Assembly (NCBI RefSeq): GCF_000422485.1
Contig: NZ_AULW01000001.1
Location: 310,001 to 374,000 of the forward strand
DNA: 64,000 bases
Source of the DNA: Paenibacillus pasadenensis DSM 19293
Lineage (GTDB): Bacteria; Bacillota; Bacilli; Paenibacillales; Paenibacillaceae
Direction: 5' to 3'
Shown here: positions 34,979-43,575 of the stretch, in pieces
Layout: every line of letters begins with the position of its first letter
Numbering within the stretch: position 1 is the first letter of the stretch
Program-made: the position numbers and the translations under genes
Notes under the pieces: generated by a model
The model's database searches: none
The model's input: the letters and a program-made list of their open reading frames with translations, nothing else
What the model was told of the DNA's origin: nothing

Positions 34979-36753
34979 GTCCCGAGCTCTTCTCTCGCCT
35001 GGCGAAGCGGGTTCGGAGCGGCGCGGAAGTACAGCTCGCCGTCGCCGTAAATGCGACGCTTCGTCATTTCCTCGATCCGCGCGTCATCTCCGAACAGGTC
35101 GAACATCCGGTATCGCTCCGCATGCTCCGGATGCCGGCGCTGATAGTCGGCGATCGCTTGCGCGACGCTTCTCCAAAACTCGCTCTCGCTCAGGCCGAAT
35201 TCCTCCAGCGCCCAGCAGAGATCGGTCATGCAGATGAAAAAGAACGCATCATAGGCGTAATCGCGCACATCCTCCGCCGTCTGCGCCTGCAGGAACGAAT
35301 AGCGGTTGAACTTGCGATGCGTCTCCGGCTCGGGATGCAGCGCCGGCTGCCAATCCGGCCGCAGCAGCTTGTCCGGGACGTAGCGCACCCCGTCATGCAG
35401 ATCCTTTACGATGATCCGCTTGGGCAGCAGATCCTCCACGACGAGGATGATGTTCTGCGCATGGGATTCGAGAGCGATGCCATGGGCATACAGCAGATGC
35501 GCGATCGGCACGACGGCCGCCGCGATGAGCCGGCGGCTCCACCGCTCCACGCCGTGGCGCTCGATCGCTTCCCGGAGAAACGGCTCGCCGTTCTTCTGGC
35601 GCAGCAGCGCTGCGTTGAGCGGCCAGGCCTCCTCGCCCGGCTGCAGATGCTGTGACACATTTTGCCGAAAGATCGCTCCAAGCGTGCCGTAGGCGGTCCG
35701 ATACTGCAGCGGCGGAAGCGCGTCGTAGCGGAACGATACGCCTCCCTCCTCCTTCAGCAGCCCGAACCCGGCGGCCTGCAGCACTTCGTCGCTGCTCGCG
35801 ATGCGCTCCAGCCAGGCGCTGACGAGCGGAGCGTTCTGCGTCGTATGATGGGCCAGGATGCGGCTCGTCGACGTATTCGTCAGGCTCAGCGAAAGCTTGA
35901 CATAGGAGGCATCCGTCCGCTCCCGGCTCGCCAGCGTGCGGATCGACTGCTGCGCCCGATAGCGGCCCTCCGCCGCGCCGAGCGGAACGATGTCGCCGCT
36001 TGCCAGCTGCTCGGCGAATACGTTCGGCAGCATGTTCTCGAGCTGCCAGGGATGGACGGGCACAAACGCGTAGCTCTTGTCCGAAGCGCCGCGCTCGCTC
36101 AGCGCGAGGGCGAACCGGCTCCTGTCGCCGGCCGTCAGATGCCGATCGTACAGCTCCTCCAGGGAGCGTCCCGGATAAAGCGCCGCATCGAGCAAGGCGG
36201 CGTTGACGGCGACCCATTGCAGCTGGATCGGCCGGTCGAATTCGGGTCCGTACTTCTCGTTGTCCTCCAGGCTGAAGCCAAGCCGCGACTTGTAGCTCGG
36301 ATGATACGGATGCCCGTCCGCCATATGGCTCTCCAGCGCTTCATAGCGCCGCTCCGCGGCCGGAATTCGCTCGGCCTGCGCCGCTCTCGACTGGCTGTCC
36401 TTGACAAACGTCTCCGTCAGCTCGTGGAGGAAGCCGCTCAACCGGGATCCTTCCAGCCGATGCTGCAGCACCTCCTCCAGAAAGAGGTACAGGCTGAAGT
36501 CCGCCGCTCCTTCGCGGCGGATCGAGTTCGGGACGAGCCGGATCCGCCCGAAGCTCCGCTTCACATCCGCTTCGAACGAGTACCGGACCGCCGAGCCGTC
36601 CTCCTTGCGCCCGAGCAGCGTCCACTCTCTCCCGTCCCGCTGCGCCTGCAGCACTCCTTCGAACAAAAGAGCCTGCAGCGTCTGGCGCATCACTCTGTCC
36701 GCCACCTCGCCGGCGACGATCTCTGCTCTAGACAAGCTGCTTGTCTGCCGCAT
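34975..36753 (-). CDS. NIS siderophore synthetase, IucA/IucC family (AcsC/SbnF-position)
   Basis: 592 residues. Family motifs: GHPYHPSYKSRLGF near residue 150, VHPWQLENMLPN, KLSLSLTNTSTSR (substrate pocket) and ESHAQNIIL. The C-terminal FhuF-like helical part includes YDAFFFICMTDLCWALEEFGLSE. It is directly before the SbnG-like gene, as sbnF is, so it probably joins the second amine to a citryl intermediate. The 26-base overlap with the preceding NIS gene and the 4-base overlap with the aldolase gene show tight coupling. The exact substrate is not derivable. Confidence 0.9.
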   Translation of the reverse strand: MRQTSSLSRAEIVAGEVADRVMRQTLQALLFEGVLQAQRDGREWTLLGRKEDGSAVRYSFEADVKRSFGRIRLVPNSIRREGAADFSLYLFLEEVLQHRLEGSRLSGFLHELTETFVKDSQSRAAQAERIPAAERRYEALESHMADGHPYHPSYKSRLGFSLEDNEKYGPEFDRPIQLQWVAVNAALLDAALYPGRSLEELYDRHLTAGDRSRFALALSERGASDKSYAFVPVHPWQLENMLPNVFAEQLASGDIVPLGAAEGRYRAQQSIRTLASRERTDASYVKLSLSLTNTSTSRILAHHTTQNAPLVSAWLERIASSDEVLQAAGFGLLKEEGGVSFRYDALPPLQYRTAYGTLGAIFRQNVSQHLQPGEEAWPLNAALLRQKNGEPFLREAIERHGVERWSRRLIAAAVVPIAHLLYAHGIALESHAQNIILVVEDLLPKRIIVKDLHDGVRYVPDKLLRPDWQPALHPEPETHRKFNRYSFLQAQTAEDVRDYAYDAFFFICMTDLCWALEEFGLSESEFWRSVAQAIADYQRRHPEHAERYRMFDLFGDDARIEEMTKRRIYGDGELYFRAAPNPLRQAREELGT

Positions 36754-38401
36754 CCGCTACACTCCTTATCCGTCTCATTAAATTGTCTACCGGCACATAA
36801 GCCGGCGTCTCGCTCGTTCCGGCCAGGCAGCTCGCCATGTTCCGCTTGGCGAGGAACGTGTCCGCCGTCAGCAGATGCCGGACGAACGGCAGCTCGCCGC
36901 CCTTTCGCTCCAGCTCCCGCTCGAGAACGTCGCGGACGATTGCCCAGAACGATTTCTCGCTGCTGCACGTCGACGCGGACAGGGCGTGGATGAAGGAGCC
37001 GAGATGATTGACGATGAAATAATAGCTCGTGCGCGCCCAGGCGTCTTTTGTCTCATAAAAGAGCGGCCCTTGCGCGCCGGGGGCGGCGAGGCCGCGATCG
37101 ACGCTCACGCCCTCCAGATCCCGGATCACGAACGAGCGGGGCATTCCGTCGCGGATGGAAAGCAGCGTATTTTGCAGATGGGCCTCGAAATGGATGCCCT
37201 TCTCCTCCGCGGCGCGCACGATCGGCAGCAGCGAGAGGTCCAAATACCGGCGGAACCACGCCTCCGCCTGCCCGCTGTCGATCAGCGAGGCCAGCAGCGG
37301 CTTGTCATCCCCGGCCTTCGTCTCGATCAGGCTGGACATGACGAACGTGCAGGAGGGATCGAACTCGATCGGGCGGTACGCGACCGCGAGCAGCGCGGTC
37401 AGCTCCTCCCGCGGCATCCGGCAGGCCGCGATTCCTTCCTCGTACGCCACCTGCGTATGAGGCTCTTGCTCGAAGCAGCCGCTTTGCAGCAAGTAGGACG
37501 CGGCATCCATCGTCCGTCGCATCTGCTCCCTCGTATTGACCCTCTTCATATTGGTGATCTGGACATCCAGCGCCAGCTTGATGTTGCAGCGCATCTCCGG
37601 CACATAGACAGTCCGCACCGACGAGGTCGGATGACAGAGCGGGCCGCACGGACCGAGAGGCACGATCTGGCGCTCCCGCACATACTCGCCCGTTTCCTCC
37701 AGCGACAGCACATGCTCGTACTGCCACGGATGGACCGGCAGCAGCCGGTAAAGCGAGGCCGATGCTCCAAGCTCCAGCGAAGCTTGCTCGACCGCTTGGA
37801 GCGGATCTGCGATGCGGGGCTTGCCCCCGATCCATTCCTCCTCGAACTTGTCGCTGCGCACCGCCATGTAGCACAGCCGGAACGAAGCCTTCAGCTCCGG
37901 ACTGTAGCGCCGGACATCCGCCTCGCTAAAGCCGAGCACGCTTTTGGGAAACGGATGGAACGGATGTCCGTGCAGCAGCGACTGTTCGGAGGTGAGATAG
38001 CCGTCGGGCAGCGCCGACTCCGGCTGGCTCATGAACAGCGCCAGCGTCTGCCGGCTGCCCGCGACTTGCTGCAGGAACCGCTCCTGCAGGCGTCGATCGA
38101 GCGATGGAGCTTCCGCCGCCATCTCCTGCGCGATCCATCGCGCCAGCTCGGCGCTGTCGAGCGGCCGTCCGTCGTGCAGGAAGCTTTTGTACCGGTGCTC
38201 GCCGATGGCCGACCGGCGGACGAGCTTGCCGGCGAGCGTAATGCCGCTGGCCGGAAACGTTACCGAGTAGTCCAGCTCCGGCGTGACGAAAAACCGGGAT
38301 GCTTGGCCGAACTCCCGGATATAACAGTTCAACAAGGTTCTGCATGTATGCCGGTTTGCCTCATTCTGGGCGTCATGCTGCCGATTCCCGAGCAATGACA
38401 T
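36728..38401 (-). CDS. NIS siderophore synthetase, IucA/IucC family (AcsD/SbnE-position)
   Basis: 557 residues, the first NIS gene of the operon. Motifs: GHPFHPFPKSVLGF (ATP-site HPxHPxxK), VHPWQYEHVL, NIKLALDVQITNMKR and FEAHLQNTLL. By gene order it matches SbnE/AcsD, the type A enzyme that first adenylates citrate and joins it to an amino acid (L-serine for AcsD, L-diaminopropionate for SbnE). GAAGG lies close before the ATG. It follows the aminotransferase by about 50 bases. The predicted substrate is inference from order and neighbours. Confidence 0.88.
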   Translation of the reverse strand: MSLLGNRQHDAQNEANRHTCRTLLNCYIREFGQASRFFVTPELDYSVTFPASGITLAGKLVRRSAIGEHRYKSFLHDGRPLDSAELARWIAQEMAAEAPSLDRRLQERFLQQVAGSRQTLALFMSQPESALPDGYLTSEQSLLHGHPFHPFPKSVLGFSEADVRRYSPELKASFRLCYMAVRSDKFEEEWIGGKPRIADPLQAVEQASLELGASASLYRLLPVHPWQYEHVLSLEETGEYVRERQIVPLGPCGPLCHPTSSVRTVYVPEMRCNIKLALDVQITNMKRVNTREQMRRTMDAASYLLQSGCFEQEPHTQVAYEEGIAACRMPREELTALLAVAYRPIEFDPSCTFVMSSLIETKAGDDKPLLASLIDSGQAEAWFRRYLDLSLLPIVRAAEEKGIHFEAHLQNTLLSIRDGMPRSFVIRDLEGVSVDRGLAAPGAQGPLFYETKDAWARTSYYFIVNHLGSFIHALSASTCSSEKSFWAIVRDVLERELERKGGELPFVRHLLTADTFLAKRNMASCLAGTSETPAYVPVDNLMRRIRSVADAADKQLV

Positions 38402-38454
38402 CGACCTTCTTTCTTAGAATCGTCCGCAGCAGGGCGAATCGCCGGTTCGCGCCC

Positions 38455-39810
38455 CTAGACGGCCACTCGGCTCGCTTCAACGGCTTCGACGACCGACTTC
38501 TCGAAAATCTCCAGCACCGCGGCCGTCTCCTCCTCGGTAATCGTAAGCGGCGGCAGGAAGCGGAGCACGGCGGAACGCCTGCCGCCGGACTCGACGATCA
38601 AACCGTTCTGGAAGCATCGTTCCTGGATGCGCTCAGCGAGCTCCCCGCTCGGCGGATGATGGCCCAGCCCGTCCTTGGGCAGGCTCGGATCGACCATCTC
38701 CACGCCGATCATCAGCCCTCTCCCGCGGACGTCTCCGATCTCCTCGTACCGTGCCTTCAACCGTTCGAGCGCCTCAAAAAACTGCTTGCTGCGCTCGTTC
38801 ACCTGATCCAGCACCCGGTGCTCCCGCATGTAGGCCAGCGTCGCCAGGCCCGCCGCCATGCCGAGCTGGTTGCCGCGGAACGTTCCGGTGTGGGCTCCCG
38901 CCTGCCAGCAGTCCAGCTCTTCCTTGTAGATGACGACCGACATCGGCAGGCTGCCGCCGATCGCTTTGGAACAGACGATCACATCGGGCACGATGCCGGC
39001 ATGCTCGAATGAGAACATCTTGCCGGTCCGGCCGATGCCGGTCTGCACCTCGTCGATGATGAGCGGGATGCCCCGTTCGGCTGTCATGCGGCGCAGCTGC
39101 CGGAGCCACTCCAGATCGGCCGGGATCGATCCCCCTTCTCCCTGGACCGTTTCGACGATCACCCCGCACGGATCGGCGATGCCGCTCTCGCAGTCGTCCA
39201 GCAGATGCTCGATATAGTGGGCGCTGATGCGCGCCGTCATTCCGTTGCCGACGCCGAACGGGCAGCGGTACTCGTACGGGAAGGGAAGGAAGTGCACGTC
39301 GGGCAGCAGGCTGCGGAGCCTGCTTTTTTTGCTCAGGTTGCCGCTCATCGCCATCGTCCCTTGAGTCGATCCATGATAGCCCCCTTGAAAGGCCAGGATC
39401 GCTCCTCCGCCCGTCGCATGCTTGACCAGCTTGATGGCCGCTTCGACCGCATCCGCTCCCGTCGGCCCGCAAAACTGGATTTTGGCCGTATCCCGCATCT
39501 CCTCCGGCAGCAGCAGGAAAAGCTCGCTCATGAAGCGGACTTTGAGCGGAGTCGCCAGGTCCAGCGCATGCAGCGGAATCTGCTCGTCGAGCGCGCTGCG
39601 GATCGCTTCGACGACGACATCGGGATTATGGCCGAGAGCGAGCGTTCCTGCGCCCGCCAGGCAGTCGTAATAGGTTTTGCCTTCCAAGTCGGTGAGCAGG
39701 ACGCCCTTTGCTTTCTGAATGACGAGCGGGAAGCGGCGAGGGTAGGATCTCGCCTGCGACTCCCGGTCGGCTTGCAGCCGCAAGTATTGTTGCTGCGTGC
39801 GGTCGGACAT
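38455..39810 (-). CDS. Diaminobutyrate--2-oxoglutarate aminotransferase (AcsF/RhbA/EctB-like)
   Basis: 451-residue class III PLP aminotransferase that makes L-2,4-diaminobutyrate from aspartate semialdehyde and glutamate. The PLP lysine is in VCSKAIGGSLP (Lys282), the PLP Asp is in IIDEVQTGIGRTG (Asp253), and the cofactor loop is CGPTGADAVEAAIKL. Opening phrase ESQARSYPRRFPLVIQKAKG and GNQLGMAAGLATL are typical of the Dab group. AcsF performs this step in achromobactin synthesis. Staphyloferrin B clusters instead carry SbnA/SbnB for diaminopropionate, and none is seen here. It follows the ATP-grasp gene by 11 bases. Confidence 0.92.
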   Translation of the reverse strand: MSDRTQQQYLRLQADRESQARSYPRRFPLVIQKAKGVLLTDLEGKTYYDCLAGAGTLALGHNPDVVVEAIRSALDEQIPLHALDLATPLKVRFMSELFLLLPEEMRDTAKIQFCGPTGADAVEAAIKLVKHATGGGAILAFQGGYHGSTQGTMAMSGNLSKKSRLRSLLPDVHFLPFPYEYRCPFGVGNGMTARISAHYIEHLLDDCESGIADPCGVIVETVQGEGGSIPADLEWLRQLRRMTAERGIPLIIDEVQTGIGRTGKMFSFEHAGIVPDVIVCSKAIGGSLPMSVVIYKEELDCWQAGAHTGTFRGNQLGMAAGLATLAYMREHRVLDQVNERSKQFFEALERLKARYEEIGDVRGRGLMIGVEMVDPSLPKDGLGHHPPSGELAERIQERCFQNGLIVESGGRRSAVLRFLPPLTITEEETAAVLEIFEKSVVEAVEASRVAV

Positions 39811-39821
39811 GAAGATCCCTC

Positions 39822-40814
39822 CTATTCTTCGAATAAATAGTCCAGGTAGATTCGGAATACGTCGATCGAATCGCCCGTCAGGAAAAGATGCGGATCAATC
39901 AGATCCGGCAGCGCGTTGACTTCTAGAATCCCTCCGTTTTCCGCCTCCAGCGGCGATGCAATGTCCTTGCAGCGAATATCGATGCCGGCGACGTCGAGCT
40001 CCAAAGCGCTCGCGGCCCGGGCGGCCGCCTCCGCTAGATGCGGATGGCAGTCGGCGGAGCGGTCCAGCACGATTTCGCGGATCGAATCCGCAGCGAGAGT
40101 CGAGTCCGGATAAAGCTCCAGCCTCTCCTCCTGGCCGAGCACGCTTGCCGGCCCGAGACCGCAGGCCCGCAGCCGCTCCATCACCGGCGCCGAGCCGAGA
40201 TCGACCGGCTGGTAGGAGCCCTCTTGCCGATCGCCGGTCCGCGCCAGCTGAGCTTCATTCAGACGGCTCACGAGCTGCTCGATCGTCGCTTCTCCGTCGC
40301 CGATCAGGAAGGCCGGCACGTATTCCAGCACGCCGACGACGCGTCCTCCGATGACGACGATGCGGACGTCGGTGCCTTCCACATATTTCTGCAGCATCGC
40401 TTTGCCGCTATGCCGGAGCGCGCTCGCGACCGCTTCCTCGAGCTGAGCCCCGTCGGCGACGCGAAGCGTCACGCCGACGCTGTTGCTCGCATCCAGCGGC
40501 TTCACGACGATCGGACGATTTTCCGCCAGGAAGCGGGCGGCCTCTTCGCCATGGCCGGATACGACGACATAGTTCGGCACGGCAAGCCCATGGCGCCTGA
40601 GCAGCAGATTGGACGCCTCTTTGTTTTTCGCCAGCAGGCCCGCCATCAGCTTCATGCGATGCGATCGGGTCCGGTTCACGATCCGTTTTTTGCCCTGGCG
40701 CTCCAGCTCCAGAAATTCCTCGCTTCCTTCGAGAAGCGGCCGGCATGCTATGCCCATCTCCAATGCTTTCTGGTGAATGAAGCGATTTTGCGCGTTTTGA
40801 TAACAGATATCCAT
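39822..40814 (-). CDS. ATP-grasp ligase, cyanophycin-synthetase/GshF-like
   Basis: 330 residues, first gene of the siderophore operon. The ATP-grasp core has IVVKPLDASNSVGVTLR (ATP-binding Lys and flexible loop), LEYVPAFLIGDGEATIEQLV (as in cyanophycin synthetase and GshF) and ILEVNALPDLIDPH (metal-binding Asn). Such enzymes join a carboxylate to an amine through an acyl phosphate. It is not part of the known achromobactin or staphyloferrin B sets, so its product is unknown; it could add an amino acid to the siderophore or make a precursor. The ATG of MDICYQNAQ follows GGAAGGAG by 8 bases; a TTG one codon earlier is less likely. The Fur box and promoter lie directly upstream. Confidence 0.88.
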   Translation of the reverse strand: MDICYQNAQNRFIHQKALEMGIACRPLLEGSEEFLELERQGKKRIVNRTRSHRMKLMAGLLAKNKEASNLLLRRHGLAVPNYVVVSGHGEEAARFLAENRPIVVKPLDASNSVGVTLRVADGAQLEEAVASALRHSGKAMLQKYVEGTDVRIVVIGGRVVGVLEYVPAFLIGDGEATIEQLVSRLNEAQLARTGDRQEGSYQPVDLGSAPVMERLRACGLGPASVLGQEERLELYPDSTLAADSIREIVLDRSADCHPHLAEAAARAASALELDVAGIDIRCKDIASPLEAENGGILEVNALPDLIDPHLFLTGDSIDVFRIYLDYLFEE

Positions 40815-40847
40815 CAAGCCCGCTCCTTCCCCATCGGCTGCATCTTA

Positions 40848-40880
40848 TTGATAATGATTGATAATGATTTTCAATATCAA
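40848..40880 (-). promoter_or_regulatory. Fur box of the siderophore operon
   Basis: Overlapping TTGATAATGATTGATAATG and GATAATGATTTTCAATATC units, close to the Fur consensus. It lies just after the -10 box on the minus strand, so bound Fur would block initiation. Confidence 0.8.
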
Positions 40881-40891
40881 AAGACATAATC

Positions 40892-40920
40892 AGCATAAAT
40901 CCGACCTCTGAAATTGTCAA
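40892..40920 (-). promoter_or_regulatory. Sigma-A promoter of the siderophore operon
   Basis: Consensus TTGACA, exactly 17 bases, TATGCT on the minus strand, about 80 bases before the ATP-grasp ATG. Confidence 0.75.
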
Positions 40921-40936
40921 TATAGGAATAAAATAC

Positions 40937-40975
40937 TAAAAAACGCCCTGCTGGTGAAAAAAGCAGGACGTTTTT
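40937..40975 (-). terminator. Terminator after the fhuF-like gene
   Basis: Arms AAAACGTCCTGCT / AGCAGGGCGTTTT (one mismatch) with T-rich exits on both strands. It separates the ATPase-FhuF unit from the siderophore operon promoter. Confidence 0.8.
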
Positions 40976-40991
40976 CATAGTTGCCGGGTGC

Positions 40992-41774
40992 TTACATCAC
41001 GCCGGAAGGCTGATGGTTGATTTTAGGACAGGTGGGGCAATAATCCTCGGGGTCATCGGAAGCCAGGTAATAGAAGCAGCATGTCTTGCGGATGCGGATC
41101 GGCTCCTCCGATGCGACCGTCGCCACCTTAGGACCATAATAGCGTCCGAGCGGGTTTTTTTTCTCTCCGAACAGATGCGGCGGGGCTTCGACCAGATAGG
41201 CCAGGTCGCTGCGGACGATCGCTTGCCGCTCCTCGTCGAGGCCTTCCAGGAAACGGTTTTCATAAAGCCAGAACACATAGATCGCGGCATTTTCCCAAAG
41301 CACCGCCTTGGATACCGGGACATAGGCGGAAATGGCGTTCCAGGCCCGGCTGATGTTATCCGCAAAAACAGAGGCGACGATCCGCTCTCGCCAAGCCTCT
41401 CTCTTCCCGGCCTCCGGCCGGTTCGCTTCCCATTTTTCGAGACGGATCCGAGGCAGCCAGGCGCTGCCTCTCCATACGGATTCGATATGGGCGTTCTCGA
41501 TGGAATAGTCCAGTCCCTTGTCCATGGCGCTCATCGCGTACAAGCTGGAGGCGATCGTCAGGTAGCTGTATCGCTTGGCGAACAAGGAAGCGTTGGCCGC
41601 GATCGTCTGCCCTTCGAACACCTCCCCCGCCCGGCCGATATAGCCCAGGCACTTGTCGCGATCCAGCAGATCGAGCGCCGGCATGGAGAGACGCCTGTCC
41701 TCCGACGGCTCCAGCGCCAGACGGAATTCCTCCGTCAGCAGATCGATCTCATGCCGTTCATAATCGAAGCCCAT
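40992..41774 (-). CDS. FhuF-like 2Fe-2S ferric-siderophore reductase
   Basis: About 260 residues. The C-terminus carries the FhuF iron-sulfur motif as CC-x12-CPTC (KTCCFYYLASDDPEDYCPTCPK); classic FhuF has CC-x10-CxxC, so the loop is two residues longer. The N-terminal part matches the FhuF helical domain (IYVFWLYENRFLEG, LFGEKKNPLGRYYGP). It acts in the cytosol to release iron by reducing the ferric siderophore. AGGAGG lies 6 bases before the ATG of MGFDYERH; an adjacent ATG one codon earlier is the alternative. Co-transcribed with the ABC ATPase. Confidence 0.9.
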   Translation of the reverse strand: MGFDYERHEIDLLTEEFRLALEPSEDRRLSMPALDLLDRDKCLGYIGRAGEVFEGQTIAANASLFAKRYSYLTIASSLYAMSAMDKGLDYSIENAHIESVWRGSAWLPRIRLEKWEANRPEAGKREAWRERIVASVFADNISRAWNAISAYVPVSKAVLWENAAIYVFWLYENRFLEGLDEERQAIVRSDLAYLVEAPPHLFGEKKNPLGRYYGPKVATVASEEPIRIRKTCCFYYLASDDPEDYCPTCPKINHQPSGVM

Positions 41775-41795
41775 CATCGCCCTCCTGACCAAATG

Positions 41796-42593
41796 TCATG
41801 CGCCGAGCCTCCGGCCCTTGCCATGGGGCACGCATAGCGGCGTGCCGTACAGCGGATCTTCGATCACATCCGCCTGCAGGTTGAATACCGCTTGAATCAT
41901 GTCCGACGTCACGACGTCCTCCGGCTTGCCCTGCACATAGACGGCCTGATCGCGAAGCGCGACCAGATGATGGGCATAACGGCAAGCCAGATTCAGATCA
42001 TGCAGCACCGCGACGATCGTGCGCCCCTCCTCGACGTTCAGCCGGTAGAGCAGATCGAGCACCTCGATCTGATGCGTGACGTCCAAATAAGTGGTCGGCT
42101 CGTCCAAAAGGACGATGTCGGTGCCTTGAGCCAGCACCATCGCGATCCAGGCGCGCTGCCGCTGTCCGCCCGACAAGGAATCGACCGCGCGGTTGGCCAA
42201 GCCCGCCAGGCCGGTCGTCTCCAGCGCCCGGCTGACCTCACGCTCGTCTTCCTTGGACCATTGCTGCAGCCAAGACTGATACGGATAGCGGCCTTGCTTG
42301 ACCAGCTGCAGCACGGTCAGCCCCTCGGGCGCGGTCGGCCCTTGCGGCAGCAGCGCCATCCGCTGCGCGACGGCTTTGGTCGGCAGCCGGGCGATGCTGG
42401 CTCCTTCCAGCAAGACGGTCCCCTGATAAGGCTTCAGCAAGCGGGCCATCGTGCGCAGCAGAGTGGACTTGCCGCAGCCGTTGCTGCCGATGAGGGCGGT
42501 GAACTTGCCCTTGTCGATCGTCAGGTTCATATCGGCAAAAATGGAGGTGTCTCCGTAGCGGACGGACAGTCCTTGCGTTTCCAGAGCATGCAT
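41796..42593 (-). CDS. Iron-siderophore ABC transporter ATPase (FepC/FecE-like)
   Basis: 265-residue ATPase of the FepC group. Walker A is GSNGCGKST near 36-44, the Q-loop is in [14 protein letters not shown], the signature is [10 protein letters not shown], Walker B is [13 protein letters not shown], and the switch His is in [14 protein letters not shown]. It most likely powers the two FecCD permeases encoded about 2.4 kb away on the plus strand, since no ATPase gene follows them. Paired with the FhuF-like reductase. A Fur box lies about 65 bases upstream. Confidence 0.93.
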   Translation of the reverse strand: MHALETQGLSVRYGDTSIFADMNLTIDKGKFTALIGSNGCGKSTLLRTMARLLKPYQGTVLLEGASIARLPTKAVAQRMALLPQGPTAPEGLTVLQLVKQGRYPYQSWLQQWSKEDEREVSRALETTGLAGLANRAVDSLSGGQRQRAWIAMVLAQGTDIVLLDEPTTYLDVTHQIEVLDLLYRLNVEEGRTIVAVLHDLNLACRYAHHLVALRDQAVYVQGKPEDVVTSDMIQAVFNLQADVIEDPLYGTPLCVPHGKGRRLGA

Positions 42594-42655
42594 GCGGCTC
42601 AGCTCCCCGCCCTTTATTTACCATTCACTTTAAGCGAGCTCCCCCTCCTTGTCAA

Positions 42656-42670
42656 TGAGAATGATTATCA
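42656..42670. promoter_or_regulatory. Fur box between the ABC ATPase and lipoprotein genes
   Basis: TGAGAATGATTATCA, one mismatch from the 7-1-7 consensus TGATAATNATTATCA. On the minus strand it includes a GATAAT that may be the -10 of the ATPase gene. It lies just upstream of the lipoprotein promoter. Confidence 0.75.
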
Positions 42671-42679
42671 AAAAAAACA

Positions 42680-42708
42680 TTGCGAACCTGTTCCGTCTCG
42701 CCTAAAAT
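42680..42708 (+). promoter_or_regulatory. Candidate promoter of the lipoprotein gene
   Basis: TTGCGA, exactly 17 bases, TAAAAT on the plus strand, about 50 bases before the TTG start. The adjacent Fur box could control both directions. Confidence 0.5.
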
Positions 42709-42758
42709 GGATTCGGATGCCAGTTCGACCATTGATTTCATCTCAAGGAGGAACCCCA

Positions 42759-43487
42759 TTGCTTTCCCGAATTCGATTGCTCATCCTAACCGCGGTCCTC
42801 GCGGCAGCATCGCTCCTGGCCAGCTGCAGCGCTTCGTCGGACCGCTATATCGACTCCCCCGCGTCTCCTGCTCCTGCGAGCTCGGAGCCGGCGGAGCCGC
42901 AGCCGAGCGAGCCGGCCGACGCGTCGGCAAGCGACAAGCCCGCGCCATCGGCGAGCCCTGCAGCGAGTCCCGCCGCGGATTCGACCGCATCCACGGAGCC
43001 GGCGCCCTCACCTTCCGCTTCTGCTTCTCCTTCCGCTTCTCCGTCGCCGGCTCCCGTCAAGAAGAAGGCCGAGCCTCCAAAAGCGGCGACGTCTAAAAAA
43101 GACAACGAGTCCGTCAACAAGGCCGCCGCCGGCTCCATCCTGAACAAAAGCGACAGCTCCGCCGCTGACGCCTCCGCCGGCTCCGCCGAGCTGAGCAAGT
43201 CTGTCGAGGAGGCGCGCGCTCAGGTCAAGCAGCTGAAGCAGGATGTCGAGGAGCAGGACGACGCCAAGATCCGTTCGACGGCCGCCAAGCTAAAAGCCGC
43301 CTGGACGAGCGTCGAGCCGGACGCGCGTGCAAGCTACGCCGAGGCCGCCGCCCTGATCCAGGAGAAGATGGACGGGCTGGATGAGCTGATCGGCGCCGAC
43401 ACGCTCGATTACGACTCCCTGCTGCGGCTGGACTACGAGCTGTACCAGACGTTCCGCCAGCTGGCCGATCAAGCCGCTCCGCGCTAG
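42759..43487 (+). CDS. Hypothetical lipoprotein with Ser/Pro/Ala-rich linker
   Basis: 242 residues from a TTG start with AAGGAGG 7 bases upstream. Signal peptide LLILTAVLAAASLLAS is followed by a lipobox Cys (about residue 23). Residues 25-140 are an extended Ser/Pro/Ala/Glu-rich linker (PSASASPSASPSPAP type). The C-terminal 90 residues (SKSVEEARAQVKQLKQDVEEQDDAKIRSTAAKLKAAW...) are predicted helical and may bind another protein or a metal, but no family is recognised. Its place between two Fur-controlled genes suggests a role on the cell surface in iron uptake; this is inference. Confidence 0.75.
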   Translation: MLSRIRLLILTAVLAAASLLASCSASSDRYIDSPASPAPASSEPAEPQPSEPADASASDKPAPSASPAASPAADSTASTEPAPSPSASASPSASPSPAPVKKKAEPPKAATSKKDNESVNKAAAGSILNKSDSSAADASAGSAELSKSVEEARAQVKQLKQDVEEQDDAKIRSTAAKLKAAWTSVEPDARASYAEAAALIQEKMDGLDELIGADTLDYDSLLRLDYELYQTFRQLADQAAPR

Positions 43488-43546
43488 CCTGACGCGGAGC
43501 TTGCCGCCCCATATGGAAGCAGCTTAGTCATTTTTCCATTTTATCC

Positions 43547-43575
43547 TTGACAAGTTTATCCACTGGCTCGATAAT
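43547..43575 (+). promoter_or_regulatory. Sigma-A promoter of the binding protein-permease operon
   Basis: Consensus TTGACA, exactly 17 bases, GATAAT. The -10 is the first half of the Fur box. Confidence 0.8.

Noticed and set aside
41892-43487. A 531-codon plus-strand frame including the lipoprotein
   Set aside because: Its first 290 codons are antisense to the ABC ATPase. The lipoprotein start is the TTG behind AAGGAGG, followed by a proper signal peptide.
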